Assembly (NCBI RefSeq): GCF_900117315.1
Contig: NZ_LT630337.1
Location: 3,657,720 to 3,721,719 of the forward strand
Length of the DNA stretch: 64,000 bases
Reading direction: 5' to 3'
Source of the DNA: Bacillus massilinigeriensis
Lineage (GTDB): Bacteria > Bacillota > Bacilli > Bacillales > Cytobacillaceae
The translations under genes and the position numbers were made by a program. Below, piece by piece: positions 37,454-47,382 of the stretch. Position 1 is the stretch's first letter. Every line of letters begins with the position of its first letter. The notes beneath the pieces were generated by a model that ran no database searches, was not told the DNA's origin, and saw nothing but the letters and a program-made list of their open reading frames with translations.

Positions 37454-38914
37454 ATGAAACGCATTTTTTCTTTCATTGCAGCATTTGTTCTACTGCTATC
37501 CTTCTCCTCTCCAACTTTTGCAAGCACAAGCCAATTGCCTATTAAATCGAACAAGGCAACCATCACGATTGAGCCAGGGGAGGTTCCGAAGCTAATTGAT
37601 TTGAAGGTTGATTTTGGCGACTCAGAATTTTTCGCTGGACAAAATGAAAGCTACATCGATGCCATGGCCATTTACAGCAACGGAAGAACGGCCTATATTA
37701 CAGATCAAGCAAAAATCCTCTCTAAAAATACAAAGATCGTAAGAATAAACGGTCAATTTTTAGAACCCGTTGGCGCTGGAAAAACTGAAATCCAGGTTAC
37801 ATACCAAGGGCTGACCGTGAAAAAATCTATTACCGTCAAGCCCGCTCCAAGTGGAGAATTTACAATTAAGGGTTCAATTAATTACCGCGCCTTTTATTAT
37901 CAGGCCAAAAGTGAATCGAACAATTATTACTATTCATATCTAAACCTAAAAGAAAAAAAATCAAAGTCCGGTACTACCTTTAGTGGTGTGAACTGGAGCA
38001 AAACCCCTACTATTTATGGAGTCATTAATGTTGGCAACAAAGCTTATTATTTAACAATAACAAAAAGCAGTAACAAGAAAACCATTTCCTTAAGCGCAAA
38101 AAATTATTCTGAAGTAACGATTAAGACCCCTATTAAAGGTTTAACCTTTGACAGTATTTCCTTAACAACCTATGACAAAAAGGGAAAACCTCTTTCTGGC
38201 GGATCCTTCTACAACCTGAAAAGCGGGAAAATCTATGTCCCTAAAAAGACCTACACAATGGAAATAGTCGGACATAGTGGAAATACTTATTTACAATTCT
38301 TTAAATCAAATCTGAAAATCGATAGCGCTAAAGAAACTGTTTCAATCTCATCAAAGGATCTCTCTTCAACCCAACTAACTATCAAGAAAACAACAAAAGC
38401 TTCCATTGGATTAAGTAGCTTTTCAGTTCATACAGCTAAGGGGGAAAATTCATATTCCTTCTTTAACAAAAAGAATTTAACTTCAGCAAAAATTTATCTC
38501 AATAAATTAAATTATCAAGATGCATTTGCAGACTTAATCGTAAATAACAAATGGCAATATAATTACACCCTAGCTCAAAAGAATTTTACAAAAACAACAA
38601 ATGTAAACATCAGTGATCATCTAACGGCAAATCTTTCATTTAATCAGGATATGCCCTTTACAGTAGGTGACAGAATCTATTCCGATTCAGAGTCCAATCC
38701 ATGGACCCAATTAACCTTTGTTCTAAAGGATAGCTATGGCAATACATTGCAATCTATTTATGATAATAAAAGCTCTAATCCCGTTCAGGCATATCTTGTA
38801 TTCAAAAATTCAGCACATACCTACAAGATACCTGTTGGCACATACTTTAACGGGCTAAACTTCACTCTTCCACCGGAACCAGGAACTTATGAAGTAACCT
38901 TTACACTTGAATAA
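37454..38914 (+). CDS. Secreted protein of unknown function (486 aa)
   Basis: I do not recognise the family. Residues 1-23 form a signal peptide ending SPTFAS. Residues 30-132 read as a bacterial Ig-like domain (IDLKVDFGDSEFFAGQNES in part, VGAGKTEIQVTYQGLTVKKSI). The remainder is Ser/Thr/Lys/Tyr-rich beta sequence with four weak repeats around TIKT/TIKK segments, suggesting further Ig-like folds. No catalytic motif is visible. AGGAGG lies 7 nt before the ATG. It is a single gene with a terminator. Confidence 0.8.
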   Translation: MKRIFSFIAAFVLLLSFSSPTFASTSQLPIKSNKATITIEPGEVPKLIDLKVDFGDSEFFAGQNESYIDAMAIYSNGRTAYITDQAKILSKNTKIVRINGQFLEPVGAGKTEIQVTYQGLTVKKSITVKPAPSGEFTIKGSINYRAFYYQAKSESNNYYYSYLNLKEKKSKSGTTFSGVNWSKTPTIYGVINVGNKAYYLTITKSSNKKTISLSAKNYSEVTIKTPIKGLTFDSISLTTYDKKGKPLSGGSFYNLKSGKIYVPKKTYTMEIVGHSGNTYLQFFKSNLKIDSAKETVSISSKDLSSTQLTIKKTTKASIGLSSFSVHTAKGENSYSFFNKKNLTSAKIYLNKLNYQDAFADLIVNNKWQYNYTLAQKNFTKTTNVNISDHLTANLSFNQDMPFTVGDRIYSDSESNPWTQLTFVLKDSYGNTLQSIYDNKSSNPVQAYLVFKNSAHTYKIPVGTYFNGLNFTLPPEPGTYEVTFTLE

Positions 38915-38925
38915 ATAAACGATGG

Positions 38926-38954
38926 GAAGCGTCCTTTGTGGCGCTTCTTTTTTT
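38926..38954 (+). terminator. Intrinsic terminator after the 486-aa secreted protein gene
   Basis: An 8-bp stem GAAGCGTC/GGCGCTTC (one G-U pair) is followed by seven T. The rest of the gap to 39260 holds a TATAAT at 39235-39240, a likely -10 box for the next gene, but no clear -35. Confidence 0.72.
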
Positions 38955-39260
38955 CCTCCCCTCATATAAATACATGCGCCCCCAAAGAAGCCGGCTCCCT
39001 AAAAAAAATTTTCAAACCCATCATTCCGAAAATGTAGTTTTAGGAGAAAAAATAATGAAAATTACTGTTGAGAAGTGTCCTTTTGTGACATTCTATTTCA
39101 TTTTGTAGCAATAACGGGCGAATTTTGTAATATTCCTGTAACACAAATAGAATGAAACTGTAACCACAAAAGTGAAACTTTTTGAGAGAATGGAACTACG
39201 GGAAATTGATAGACTAAATTACTAGATTTGTTACTATAATAGATTTTCGGGGGTAGCTGC

Positions 39261-39704
39261 ATGAAGAAGATTTTCATAACTTGCTTGATATCTTTTGGAA
39301 TACTGTTTAGCGGTCTTTTCGGTAGTCTTACAACTGAAGCATCTTCCTTTGGGAAAGCTGCAGTTCAAGTGGCAAAAGAACAAATAGGTGTAAGGTATAA
39401 AACTGGTGGCTTTTCACCTGCAGGTTTTGATTGTTCAGGTTTAGTCGGATATTCTTTCAAAAAGGCTGGTAAATCTATACCACGCACTGCAAGCGCTATC
39501 TTTCATACTGGTAAAAAAGTATCAAAGAAAAATTTAAGAACTGGAGACCTCGTCTTCTTTAATACAAATGGTGTAAGTGTCTCTCATGTTGGAATTTACA
39601 TAGGCAAAAACAAATTCGTTCATTCCGCTAGTAACGGAGTTCGCATCGATTCCTTAAGCCATGTTTACTGGAAACCACGCTACGTTGGTGCGAAAAGAAT
39701 ATAA
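39261..39704 (+). CDS. Secreted NlpC/P60 peptidoglycan endopeptidase
   Basis: Small D,L-endopeptidase-like enzyme cutting stem peptides of peptidoglycan. Residues 1-27 form a signal peptide. Residues 30-147 are the NlpC/P60 domain with nucleophile C58 in FDCSGLVGYSF, H109 in SVSHVGIYIG and the polar third residue H121 in FVHSAS. It has no wall-binding domain, unlike LytE or LytF, so it is a minimal form. GGGGGTAG lies before the ATG. Confidence 0.9.
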   Translation: MKKIFITCLISFGILFSGLFGSLTTEASSFGKAAVQVAKEQIGVRYKTGGFSPAGFDCSGLVGYSFKKAGKSIPRTASAIFHTGKKVSKKNLRTGDLVFFNTNGVSVSHVGIYIGKNKFVHSASNGVRIDSLSHVYWKPRYVGAKRI

Positions 39705-39720
39705 TACATATGATCATTCA

Positions 39721-39758
39721 AGGTCTGACATCCTCTGCTATGAGGGGCCAGGCCTTTT
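39721..39758 (+). terminator. Intrinsic terminator after the NlpC/P60 gene
   Basis: An imperfect stem AGGTCTGAC...GGCCAGGCCT with inner TCCTC/GAGGGG is followed by TTTTT. Confidence 0.65.
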
Positions 39759-39820
39759 TAATTTGGTAAAGTTGATTTTAACCTTGTGCGAGGAAGGATC
39801 TTAATTTTACCTTATAAAGA

Positions 39821-39860
39821 AAAGGCAATTCATCAGTCTAGACACTGTTGAATTGCCTTT
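39821..39860 (-). terminator. Bidirectional terminator
   Basis: A perfect 12-bp stem AAAGGCAATTCA/TGAATTGCCTTT has runs of A and T outside, so it can stop transcripts from either side; it lies 35 bp past the stop of the SH3-like gene. Confidence 0.75.
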
Positions 39861-39894
39861 TTTATCGATTGCTTGCTCGTGCTCAATCCATCAT

Positions 39895-40416
39895 CTAACC
39901 GTGGTACCATCCCGTTTTACAGTTAATTGTTACAAGTTGATACCATTTTCCTTTTCCGTCAAATTGTATATACATAGTGTAAAAGCCCTGATTGCTTGTC
40001 ACATTAGATTTGACTAATTTTGTTTTATCTTTCTTTGAAACATACTCTTTCTTGATTTCATTAATGACCCTTGTTTTTATTCCTGGTGCCCAGTTGTATG
40101 GATTAGCAAAGCTTAGCTGGTGTGTTTTCACATAGGCATATTTGTTTTTATATTTGATTTTGGACCATCCATATTGTTTGTAGGATGGTAAGTTCCCCTG
40201 ATCCTTACCAATAGGAACGCCACCATAAACGTACACTGTTTGACCAGCTTTAATCTTTCCTAAGGTTTTGTAAGAAGTACCCGGTGAAGATTTTACGACA
40301 AGAGCCACTGCTGCATAGGCTTTGTCATAGCTTGCGGCTTGAACATCAGTTGAGTTGAACGTTAATCCTAAAGTCAGTAAACAGATACTTACGAAAAAGG
40401 ATATAAATTTTTTCAT
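39895..40416 (-). CDS. Secreted SH3-like domain protein (173 aa)
   Basis: Residues 1-28 form a signal peptide (cut near DVQAAS). Residues 35-105 resemble a bacterial SH3 domain: ALVVKSSPGTSYKTLGKIK, GQTVYVYGG, YGWSKIKYKNKYAYVKTHQL. Residues 110-173 are of unknown fold and contain a single CK pair near the end. It may bind the wall or act as a small secreted accessory protein; no enzyme motif is present. AAGGGAG lies 9 nt before the ATG. Confidence 0.8.
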   Translation of the reverse strand: MKKFISFFVSICLLTLGLTFNSTDVQAASYDKAYAAVALVVKSSPGTSYKTLGKIKAGQTVYVYGGVPIGKDQGNLPSYKQYGWSKIKYKNKYAYVKTHQLSFANPYNWAPGIKTRVINEIKKEYVSKKDKTKLVKSNVTSNQGFYTMYIQFDGKGKWYQLVTINCKTGWYHG

Positions 40417-40604
40417 TGTCGATTACTCCCTTGAAGATGTTATTGTAAGTATTATGAAAAATATTACTTATAATTCTATCATAAGCAATACTTTAGAACT
40501 AGATTATTAGAATGCGTTCAATCCTATTTCCTAGCAAAAATAACTGACCCGCCACTGCCCTTATGCAAAAACCTACCTTAGCTTCGTTTCCCTGCAAAAG
40601 AAAA

Positions 40605-40637
40605 GCCCCCACCGCCAATAAACCACGCAGTGAAGGC
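40605..40637 (-). terminator. Intrinsic terminator after the 1159-aa protease gene
   Basis: A 10-bp stem pairs GCCTTCACTG with CGGTGGGGGC (several G-U pairs) and has a TTTTCTTTT tail on the minus strand. It lies about 80 bp past the stop. The gap 40417-40719 shows nothing else. Confidence 0.6.
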
Positions 40638-40719
40638 CTCTATTACGTTAAACTATTTTCAAGATACCAGTTAATTCCCAAAAAATCGAACTATAAACCC
40701 TTCTTCAATAAAGCTATGC

Positions 40720-43700
40720 CTACCAAGAAACCCTCACCTTATAAGGATTCATGCTAGCATCTCCATGACTATCCTGAACCTTAATATAGTAAGTTCCTTT
40801 TTTCAAGTTAAAGAACAAGGTTTCATTATCGCCTTCTGGGTAGTAGTTGACAGTTTTCAAAAGCTTGCCATCTTTATTGTAAAGTGAAATGGCCCCGTCG
40901 ATTTCTTTTGAATGGGTTAGAGTGATTTTTCCCTTTGTTGTTTTACTTAAGTTCAATTTGTACCAATCCTTATCACCATAAGCGACTCCTGCGTTGAAAT
41001 AGCCGCTTGCTTCATAGGCTCTTGAGCTGACCTTTTTCAAAGAAAGTGGTTTGGACGGTTTGTTATTTTTCACAACGCTTTTTGCGTCTTCATCCTTCAC
41101 ATTGGCTGGCTTAACAGAAAGCTTGTAAGGATTTAAGCTAATTGGATCCAAATACTCTGTCAGACCGGTTGCTAGAACAATATAGCTTTTCCCTTTTTTC
41201 GCTTGGAAAGAGCCCGATGAATCGCCGTATTCAAAACCATGAACGATGTAGTATACCTTTTCGCTTTCTTTTAAATCAATTTTACGGTTACGGTTTGTAT
41301 CCTCAATGACCATCCCGATCAAATGGAGATTTTGTTGAAGCTCTTTAGGATACTTGGCAGCATTAGTCTTACTTAATGCGGTCCTTTCAAGGGTTACACC
41401 CACTGTGCCATTTGCTTTTGCAGTATAGTAGTATAAGTCTGAATCGAATGGCATCGCTAAGTTTGCAGTAATGCTACTGGATGGTAGATTTTTCGCAACG
41501 GTATCATTGTCTTCATATTTATCTTGTGGATTACTAATGATTACTTTTGATGTAAATGAATAATTATCAATGGATAGACTCATATAGTTGGAAGAAATTT
41601 TAATATAGTATTCTTCCCCTTTTTTCAATCCAGCATAAAGTTTTGATTTTAATTGGCCTGTCATGGATAAGAAGTCGAAATTATAGGCAATTTGATCGAG
41701 AGCAGGATATTTCGTGCCATCCTCTTCCTCATACTCGCTAACTTTATAAACCTCAACCTGAGGAATGTCCTTAAGCTGACCTAAATTGATTTCTAAAATA
41801 CCAGAATTAGAAGGTGTCAATTTGAAATAATCCTGGTCATCAAAGTTTTGTAAAAATCCTTCGCCTTTTGTACCAATTTCATATGGACGTGCCATAGAAC
41901 GAATCATTTCAATTTCATTCTTCTGTAAATCTACCCAATTATCTGAAGGATCCTGTGCTCTTTGTTCAATTTTTTGCTTTGCGTAGGTGGCAATATCCAT
42001 TTTTCCTTCAAGTAAAAGCTCAGCTGGAATATCACCTCTCATTGGTAATCCATCCTCATCATCAAGGGTGGTTCTTCCATCAACGGTTACTTGATATGGA
42101 ATAGCAGATGGTTCTGCTATTAGGTTGGTAGTAGTTATACTTGAACTGTAATAAGGAATAACTTTATTCGTCACTTCAATGACATATTCCATACCTGGTA
42201 CAGCTTCAAATGATAGAGTTTCTCCTTCACCTGCGCCTTTGCTGTTTCCAACAAACATTGGTTCTGGTGCTGGCATCGCAAAACCTGGAGGTAACGCCTC
42301 ACCTGTTCCATCAGCTGGTGGGGCTGGTGGGATTAACATCTCTGCTGGGTACACAAAAATACTAGTATCGATTCCAGGAACACCGGTTGTTGCCACCTGT
42401 AAAATTTTTGGCTCCTCTACTTTCACCTTAAAGTAATCCTCATCCCCTTCATCTCCAGTAAATGTTAGGACATTATCACCTGAAGAATAAGGAAAAGCAT
42501 CAATATTTGTTAAAGTTTCTAGTGTATTGCCATCATCATTAAGCTCGGATACCTTTTGAATAGATAGCTTATATTTCGAAAGGGCACGACTTGTGTCATC
42601 AAAGCTTCCATTGGAGTCTTTTACACCAATGGCAAGTGTTCCATCAAACGGTACTTTTAATAATTTTCCTTCTGTTTTTCCAGCTGATGTTGAATTCACA
42701 GTATACTCTTGCTTCGCATCAGAAGAGTATAAATGTATTTTCATTTGATAATCAAATTGCTCAGCGCCAGATAAAGTGGTTTGAATATATTCGCCTTTTT
42801 TAACTTCGAATTTTTTCCATTGAATTTCGTTTGCTTTTGTTATTTTTCCATCATATTGATAGTTTGTTGTTACTTGGATTTCCTTTGCTGCTGCTAAAAT
42901 GTCTTTTTCCGTATTAGGGTTCGTGACGGAAGCTGGAATTTTCTTTGGATTAAAAGATAGAGCAGCCACTGGGTTGATTAATCCATTAGCAAATTTCGTA
43001 TCAAAACCTTTTGAACCTAAATCGGTTGATGTATGTTCAAGAATATATTCAACCTTTTCAGGTGTAAGAGTCGGATATTTGGTTAAAAGTAGGGATGCCA
43101 CCCCCGCTACGACTGGTGATGCCATAGATGTACCACTCATGTTGCGGAAGCTTGTTTTTCTCTCATACTCATAAATAGTAGAATACACGTCCTCACCAGG
43201 TGCCACGACATCCACAGATGGGCCATAATTCGAATAGGCTGATAGCTGTTTATCTTTATTGGTTGAGCCGACACTGATAACCCCTTCTATTGCAGCTGGA
43301 TAGCTTGGTAAGTCCCACGCCTCATTTCCCGCTGCTGCAACTACGGTTACATTCTTCTTAATAGCTGCTTTTACAGCTTCTTCGATTAATGGAGTTGGGA
43401 CAGTGGTGCCAAGGCTCATATTGATAACCTTTGCTCCTTGCTTCACAGCGTATAGAATGGCCTCTGCCACATAGTATTCGGATGCGCCTACATCTCTACT
43501 AAAAACATCGATAGGAATGATTTTTGCGTTTGGATTGATTCCATATCCACCGACGCCGTTATTTTTCTTTGCAGCAATAATTCCAGCAACATGAGTTCCA
43601 TGATCCTCCGCATATGGTTGACTCATAGAATCTGGTACGTTATAGCCTGGAAGCAGCTGTCCGCTTAATTCAGGATTACCACCATAAATTCCGGTATCAA

Positions 43701-44199
43701 TGACCGCCACCTTAATACCTTTATTTCCGGCAAGCTTTTGAGCCTTTTCAATATTTAATTGTGAAAGATGATATTGCTTGTCTACTTTTGGATCATTGGT
43801 GGAATAGGAAACTAGATTGGCACTCGGACTGACAGATAGTACCTTGTTATTTGCCTGATAGGCCTTTAACGCCTGCTCCATCTTCGTCTTATTATTTAGC
43901 TTCACAACCACATAGTTTAAGGATGAAATACTTCGAACTATGCTAGTTCCTGCCTTTTTATGGTCACTTGCTGACAATGGCTTGTCATATTTTATGACCA
44001 ACGTATCCTTGCTGTAAGGAGAGACTTCTTGTTTTTCGCTTATCTTGCTTTTTAGCGTTTTAAACTTGTTTGCCACTAAATCTTTTACATAACGATCGGT
44101 ACTTGATGCAGAAGCAATCGATGGTGCAGGTAAAAATGCTGTTCCTACTAAACTAGCACTCAAGGTCCATGCTGCTAGTTTTCGAGTCCATTTCCCCAT
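40720..44199 (-). CDS. Large secreted S8 subtilisin-like protease with PPC domains
   Basis: Residues 1-33 form a signal peptide; residues 50-135 a propeptide inhibitor domain. The S8 domain (about 140-415) shows D168 in VAVIDTGIY, H200 in AEDHGTHVAGI and S358 in SGTSMASPVV, with GNEAW for the oxyanion hole. The remaining 740 residues hold at least four PPC-like domains (FPYSSGDNVLTFTGDEGDEDYF in part; FLQNFDDQDYFKLTP; LAMPFDSDLYYYT; YGDKDWYKLNL), a Pro/Gly-rich linker and a final GTYYIKVQDSHGDASMNPY-type segment. It has 1159 aa. ATG 44199 has TTGGAGGAA at good spacing; the in-frame TTG five codons earlier is part of that ribosome site. Confidence 0.92.
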   Translation of the reverse strand: MGKWTRKLAAWTLSASLVGTAFLPAPSIASASSTDRYVKDLVANKFKTLKSKISEKQEVSPYSKDTLVIKYDKPLSASDHKKAGTSIVRSISSLNYVVVKLNNKTKMEQALKAYQANNKVLSVSPSANLVSYSTNDPKVDKQYHLSQLNIEKAQKLAGNKGIKVAVIDTGIYGGNPELSGQLLPGYNVPDSMSQPYAEDHGTHVAGIIAAKKNNGVGGYGINPNAKIIPIDVFSRDVGASEYYVAEAILYAVKQGAKVINMSLGTTVPTPLIEEAVKAAIKKNVTVVAAAGNEAWDLPSYPAAIEGVISVGSTNKDKQLSAYSNYGPSVDVVAPGEDVYSTIYEYERKTSFRNMSGTSMASPVVAGVASLLLTKYPTLTPEKVEYILEHTSTDLGSKGFDTKFANGLINPVAALSFNPKKIPASVTNPNTEKDILAAAKEIQVTTNYQYDGKITKANEIQWKKFEVKKGEYIQTTLSGAEQFDYQMKIHLYSSDAKQEYTVNSTSAGKTEGKLLKVPFDGTLAIGVKDSNGSFDDTSRALSKYKLSIQKVSELNDDGNTLETLTNIDAFPYSSGDNVLTFTGDEGDEDYFKVKVEEPKILQVATTGVPGIDTSIFVYPAEMLIPPAPPADGTGEALPPGFAMPAPEPMFVGNSKGAGEGETLSFEAVPGMEYVIEVTNKVIPYYSSSITTTNLIAEPSAIPYQVTVDGRTTLDDEDGLPMRGDIPAELLLEGKMDIATYAKQKIEQRAQDPSDNWVDLQKNEIEMIRSMARPYEIGTKGEGFLQNFDDQDYFKLTPSNSGILEINLGQLKDIPQVEVYKVSEYEEEDGTKYPALDQIAYNFDFLSMTGQLKSKLYAGLKKGEEYYIKISSNYMSLSIDNYSFTSKVIISNPQDKYEDNDTVAKNLPSSSITANLAMPFDSDLYYYTAKANGTVGVTLERTALSKTNAAKYPKELQQNLHLIGMVIEDTNRNRKIDLKESEKVYYIVHGFEYGDSSGSFQAKKGKSYIVLATGLTEYLDPISLNPYKLSVKPANVKDEDAKSVVKNNKPSKPLSLKKVSSRAYEASGYFNAGVAYGDKDWYKLNLSKTTKGKITLTHSKEIDGAISLYNKDGKLLKTVNYYPEGDNETLFFNLKKGTYYIKVQDSHGDASMNPYKVRVSW

Positions 44200-44387
44200 G
44201 TAACTTTCCTCCAATGATTATATATTTTGTAAAATTAAGGTTATTATACCAAATTAAATATATGAAAAGCTCAGGATATTATGACATTTTAGAAAAATAA
44301 TTATAAAGTACTATGACCTGGTAATTAAAGCTAGTCTAAAATATTATTCTATTCAATCATTAACCTGATGAATGTCTGGTCAAAAAG

Positions 44388-44459
44388 AAGGTGCCGTGCA
44401 TCACAAAACTATATCTTCTTTATAAATGATATAGATTTACTTGTGGTGCAGGCACCTTT
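44388..44459 (-). terminator. Long hairpin terminator, distant variant of the GGTGACAGGCACC element
   Basis: Outer arms AGGTGCCGTGCATCACAA and TTGTGGTGCAGGCACCT pair with few mismatches and enclose an inner TATATC/GATATA stem. It lies between the 541-aa protein gene (ends 44525) and the big protease promoter. The rest of 44200-44524 shows nothing. Confidence 0.65.
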
Positions 44460-44524
44460 TGGGATAGCCCTTTTTATTTTATTCTGGTCGGTTGTTTATG
44501 ATGAAAATTTAAGTTTAAGTCGAC

Positions 44525-46150
44525 TTAATTATTTTGATAAATACTAATGTAATCCTTTATACCATCATAGGTGTAGTGGACTCTTACCACTGTACCCCAG
44601 GTATACTTGGACAAAGCCTTTTTCGGATAGAAATAGTAGGTTCCATAGGAACGAGCAATAAAATACCAGCTTTTTGGAGAGTATGAGTAAATCGTACTTT
44701 TTCCATTTTTAAATTCAATTTTCGTTACCCTTAAGTTTCTGTAACCTTTATTCTCCATATATAGCGTGCCATAATTACTGTAGTAATTATAGGTATACCT
44801 TACATAGAAGTTTGGCGCATCTTTAATTGTAAAAGAAAGATATTTTGTCTTTTTCCTTGATGATCCCTTTTGACGAACATCTAAGGCAATCTTGTAGTTT
44901 CCTCTAGCATACGGTGTCCAGTATAAAGTTTTACTACTAGAATAATCCTTAATCGTGTACCAGCTGTAGCCGTTATATACTCGGTAACGATATTCTAAAT
45001 AGCTTCCCTTCGCTTTTCCTGAAATATAAAAAGTTCTTCCCGCCTTTTGTGGTGACTTCAGGCTTGATTTTAAAGATGTAATGGAGTAAGAAGAAGGCTT
45101 ATAAATCGTAAAGCTGCTTGAATCCTTTGTTGCTGATTTTCCGGAAACCTTGCTGCGAACTGTTACTCTTACCTTGTACGTTCCAGCTGTTTTCGGCTTC
45201 CAATAAGCATAGCTTTTGGTTGAATAGTTTTGTAAGGTTGACCATTTTTTATTCTTATACACGCTAAACTTATATTCCAATCCCATTCCAGACGCTCTTG
45301 CAGTCCATTTAATCGTTGTGGATGTTGGTCTTGGTGACGTTTTATCTCTAACAAGGGAGGAAATCGTCACCTTTCCATCCTTAATCTCATAGCTTAAGGT
45401 TTTTGATACGATTGTATTTGGAAATTCAGTTTTTCTTGCTTCGACCTTAATTGTATATTTTCCGGCCTTGCTAGGCTTCCACTGATAAACCTTATTCGTA
45501 CTAAAGCTTTGAACGACTGTGTTGTTAATTCTAAACTGATATTCAAGGTTTGCTGTATCAGAATTTGCTGTTAACTTGATTGTTTTTCCATTAACATATG
45601 GAGATTTGACACTTGGTGTAATGCTCTTAAGTGAAAAGTCCGGATGATACTCAACCTTTGGTGTTAATTGATAGCTCTGATTTTCAATCCCGACATTTTC
45701 ATTATCTGACTGAACAGATAGGTAATATGTACCCTTTTCCAGTTCAATATTGTCTAATGCTTGTAAATAATAGTAGTAATCGCTGACTTCATCATAACCA
45801 TAGTCAGAATCACTTTCTTTAATGAGCTCACCTAAGCTATTATAAATTTTTACATGATAAGAATAATAGAAGTACTCATTATCTAGCTCCTCATTACCAA
45901 GATAAGAGGATAGTGAAAATGTACCAGATAATGGCATGTTGATTTGATAATAATCAACATCCTGGTCATTAGTAAGCGTCCCAGATTGGGAGGTCGCAAG
46001 GTCCATTACTGTAGCGGTTTCTTTCGTCTCATTTGGTTCCAATTCGTTTGTGCTTGCCTTTGAAAAGCTTGTCTCCGCTTGGGCAGCAGGCACAACGGCG
46101 GATATAAGGAAACAGAAGATGACGCTAAACGTTAGAAGGTATTTCCTCAT
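44525..46150 (-). CDS. Secreted PPC plus triple-Tyr-repeat protein
   Basis: Residues 1-25 form a signal peptide (cut near AAQAET). Residues 30-165 are one PPC domain (ELEPNETKETATVM, DQDVDYYQINMPLSG, GTYYLSVQSDNEN). Residues 170-450 hold three repeats of about 95 aa of the Y_Y_Y type, with LEYQFRINN/LEYKFSVYKN/LEYRYRVYNG and YQWKPSKAGKYTIKVEA, YAYWKPKTAGTYKVRV, YWTPYARGNYKIALDV. The last 90 residues are a Tyr-rich beta domain. No catalytic residues are seen; surface binding is a guess. The start is the second ATG (46150), with AAAGGATG 7 nt upstream. Confidence 0.82.
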   Translation of the reverse strand: MRKYLLTFSVIFCFLISAVVPAAQAETSFSKASTNELEPNETKETATVMDLATSQSGTLTNDQDVDYYQINMPLSGTFSLSSYLGNEELDNEYFYYSYHVKIYNSLGELIKESDSDYGYDEVSDYYYYLQALDNIELEKGTYYLSVQSDNENVGIENQSYQLTPKVEYHPDFSLKSITPSVKSPYVNGKTIKLTANSDTANLEYQFRINNTVVQSFSTNKVYQWKPSKAGKYTIKVEARKTEFPNTIVSKTLSYEIKDGKVTISSLVRDKTSPRPTSTTIKWTARASGMGLEYKFSVYKNKKWSTLQNYSTKSYAYWKPKTAGTYKVRVTVRSKVSGKSATKDSSSFTIYKPSSYSITSLKSSLKSPQKAGRTFYISGKAKGSYLEYRYRVYNGYSWYTIKDYSSSKTLYWTPYARGNYKIALDVRQKGSSRKKTKYLSFTIKDAPNFYVRYTYNYYSNYGTLYMENKGYRNLRVTKIEFKNGKSTIYSYSPKSWYFIARSYGTYYFYPKKALSKYTWGTVVRVHYTYDGIKDYISIYQNN

Positions 46151-46394
46151 ATAAATCATCCTTTCGTATTATGATAAAAATTTTCTCTCTGTTGTAGCGC
46201 TGCATGATTTATATAGGATAATATAGTTCACTTGGCATACGCGACATTTTAATACTTTTTTACTATACTAAAATGATTATAGTTTAAAAAATGGAAAATT
46301 CCTACCTAATCTATGAATCTTTTACTATTTCACCTTTACTTCAATTAAGTTAAAATAAGATTAATTAATTAATTAATTGATAGGAAGTGACTTC

Positions 46395-47171
46395 ATGAAA
46401 AAGCTTTTCTTCAGTCTTGTTATCGCAGCTTTATTGATCTCTCCAACTCAAGCATTTTCAGTTGAAGCAGCTACAAATTTATCGAAGGATCCAAACTACA
46501 ACACCATATACAAAGCGATGGTCAACTTAAAGCCTATCGTAAATGTAAAATATAATGACTACGTTTTTGATGTTTTCAATAAGGTCATCGAAGATCATCC
46601 CGAGATTTTTTATATTGATTACGATACAACCCTCTTATGGACAAACGGAAAACTTGAAATCGGCTATAACGGCTCCACCAAAATGATTAAATCCCAAGTT
46701 TCCAGTCTAAATAAAAAGGTCAATACGATATACAACGGTTCGAAATCGAAAAAGACAACAAAGGATAAAATAAAATACTTTCACGACTACATCATCAATC
46801 ATGCGAAATATGATATTAAAAATTATGAAAATGGCACCATCCCTGAAAGTAGCTATAATGCCTACGGAGTCCTTGTAAAAGGAGTGGGCGTGTGCCAAGG
46901 CTACGCAGAGTCAATGAAGATTCTACTGGATAAGGCAAAAATACCAAATTATTTTGTTGTTGGTTTCGGCGCAAGTAATGGTTATTGGATTGATCATGCT
47001 TGGAACCTAGTTAAGCTTGGTAGAAAATATTACCATGTCGATTCCACATGGGATGACCCCATTACAACTAGTGGCAAACAGGTTAAGACGTACAATTACT
47101 TTTTGATTAATGATAGTAAGATGAGGAAGGATCATAAGTGGAATACGAAGAAGTATCCGAAGGCGATTTGA
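46395..47171 (+). CDS. Secreted transglutaminase-like protein
   Basis: Residues 1-26 form a signal peptide. The transglutaminase/protease-like fold (about 110-230) has C167 in GVGVCQGYAESMKILL, H201 in WIDHAWNLVKLG and D216 in YYHVDSTWDDP, the full triad. Such bacterial proteins are often peptidases or cross-linkers; which is unknown. ATG 46395 follows AGGAAGTGA. The start region is preceded by a TTAA-TTAA run (TTAATTAATTAATTAATTG), a four-base tandem repeat. It is divergent from the PPC protein gene. Confidence 0.87.
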   Translation: MKKLFFSLVIAALLISPTQAFSVEAATNLSKDPNYNTIYKAMVNLKPIVNVKYNDYVFDVFNKVIEDHPEIFYIDYDTTLLWTNGKLEIGYNGSTKMIKSQVSSLNKKVNTIYNGSKSKKTTKDKIKYFHDYIINHAKYDIKNYENGTIPESSYNAYGVLVKGVGVCQGYAESMKILLDKAKIPNYFVVGFGASNGYWIDHAWNLVKLGRKYYHVDSTWDDPITTSGKQVKTYNYFLINDSKMRKDHKWNTKKYPKAI

Positions 47172-47270
47172 TTAGTGAGTGAAGGGGAATTTTTGTGATG
47201 GGTTCTCTTTTAAGGTGTTAATAGGAAAAACAAGGTTATATTCGCATTTAAGTTAGCAGCAATAGAAATA

Positions 47271-47310
47271 GCAGGGTGTGATTCATTATTGAATCACACC
47301 CTGCTTTTTT
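47271..47310 (+). terminator. Intrinsic terminator after the transglutaminase-like gene
   Basis: A perfect 15-bp stem (GCAGGGTGTGATTCA with TGAATCACACCCTGC) with a TTAT loop is followed by six T. Confidence 0.9.
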
Positions 47311-47382
47311 GTTGTTAAAATGAAGAAACCCGCAACTTCTATTTTTTTAAATGACCAATACAACCTAGACCGTGTTCTTATT

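Noticed and set aside
39201-39240. Sigma-A promoter TTGATA with TATAAT before the NlpC/P60 gene
   Set aside because: The spacing is 23 bp, too long for a normal promoter; only the -10 box is mentioned.
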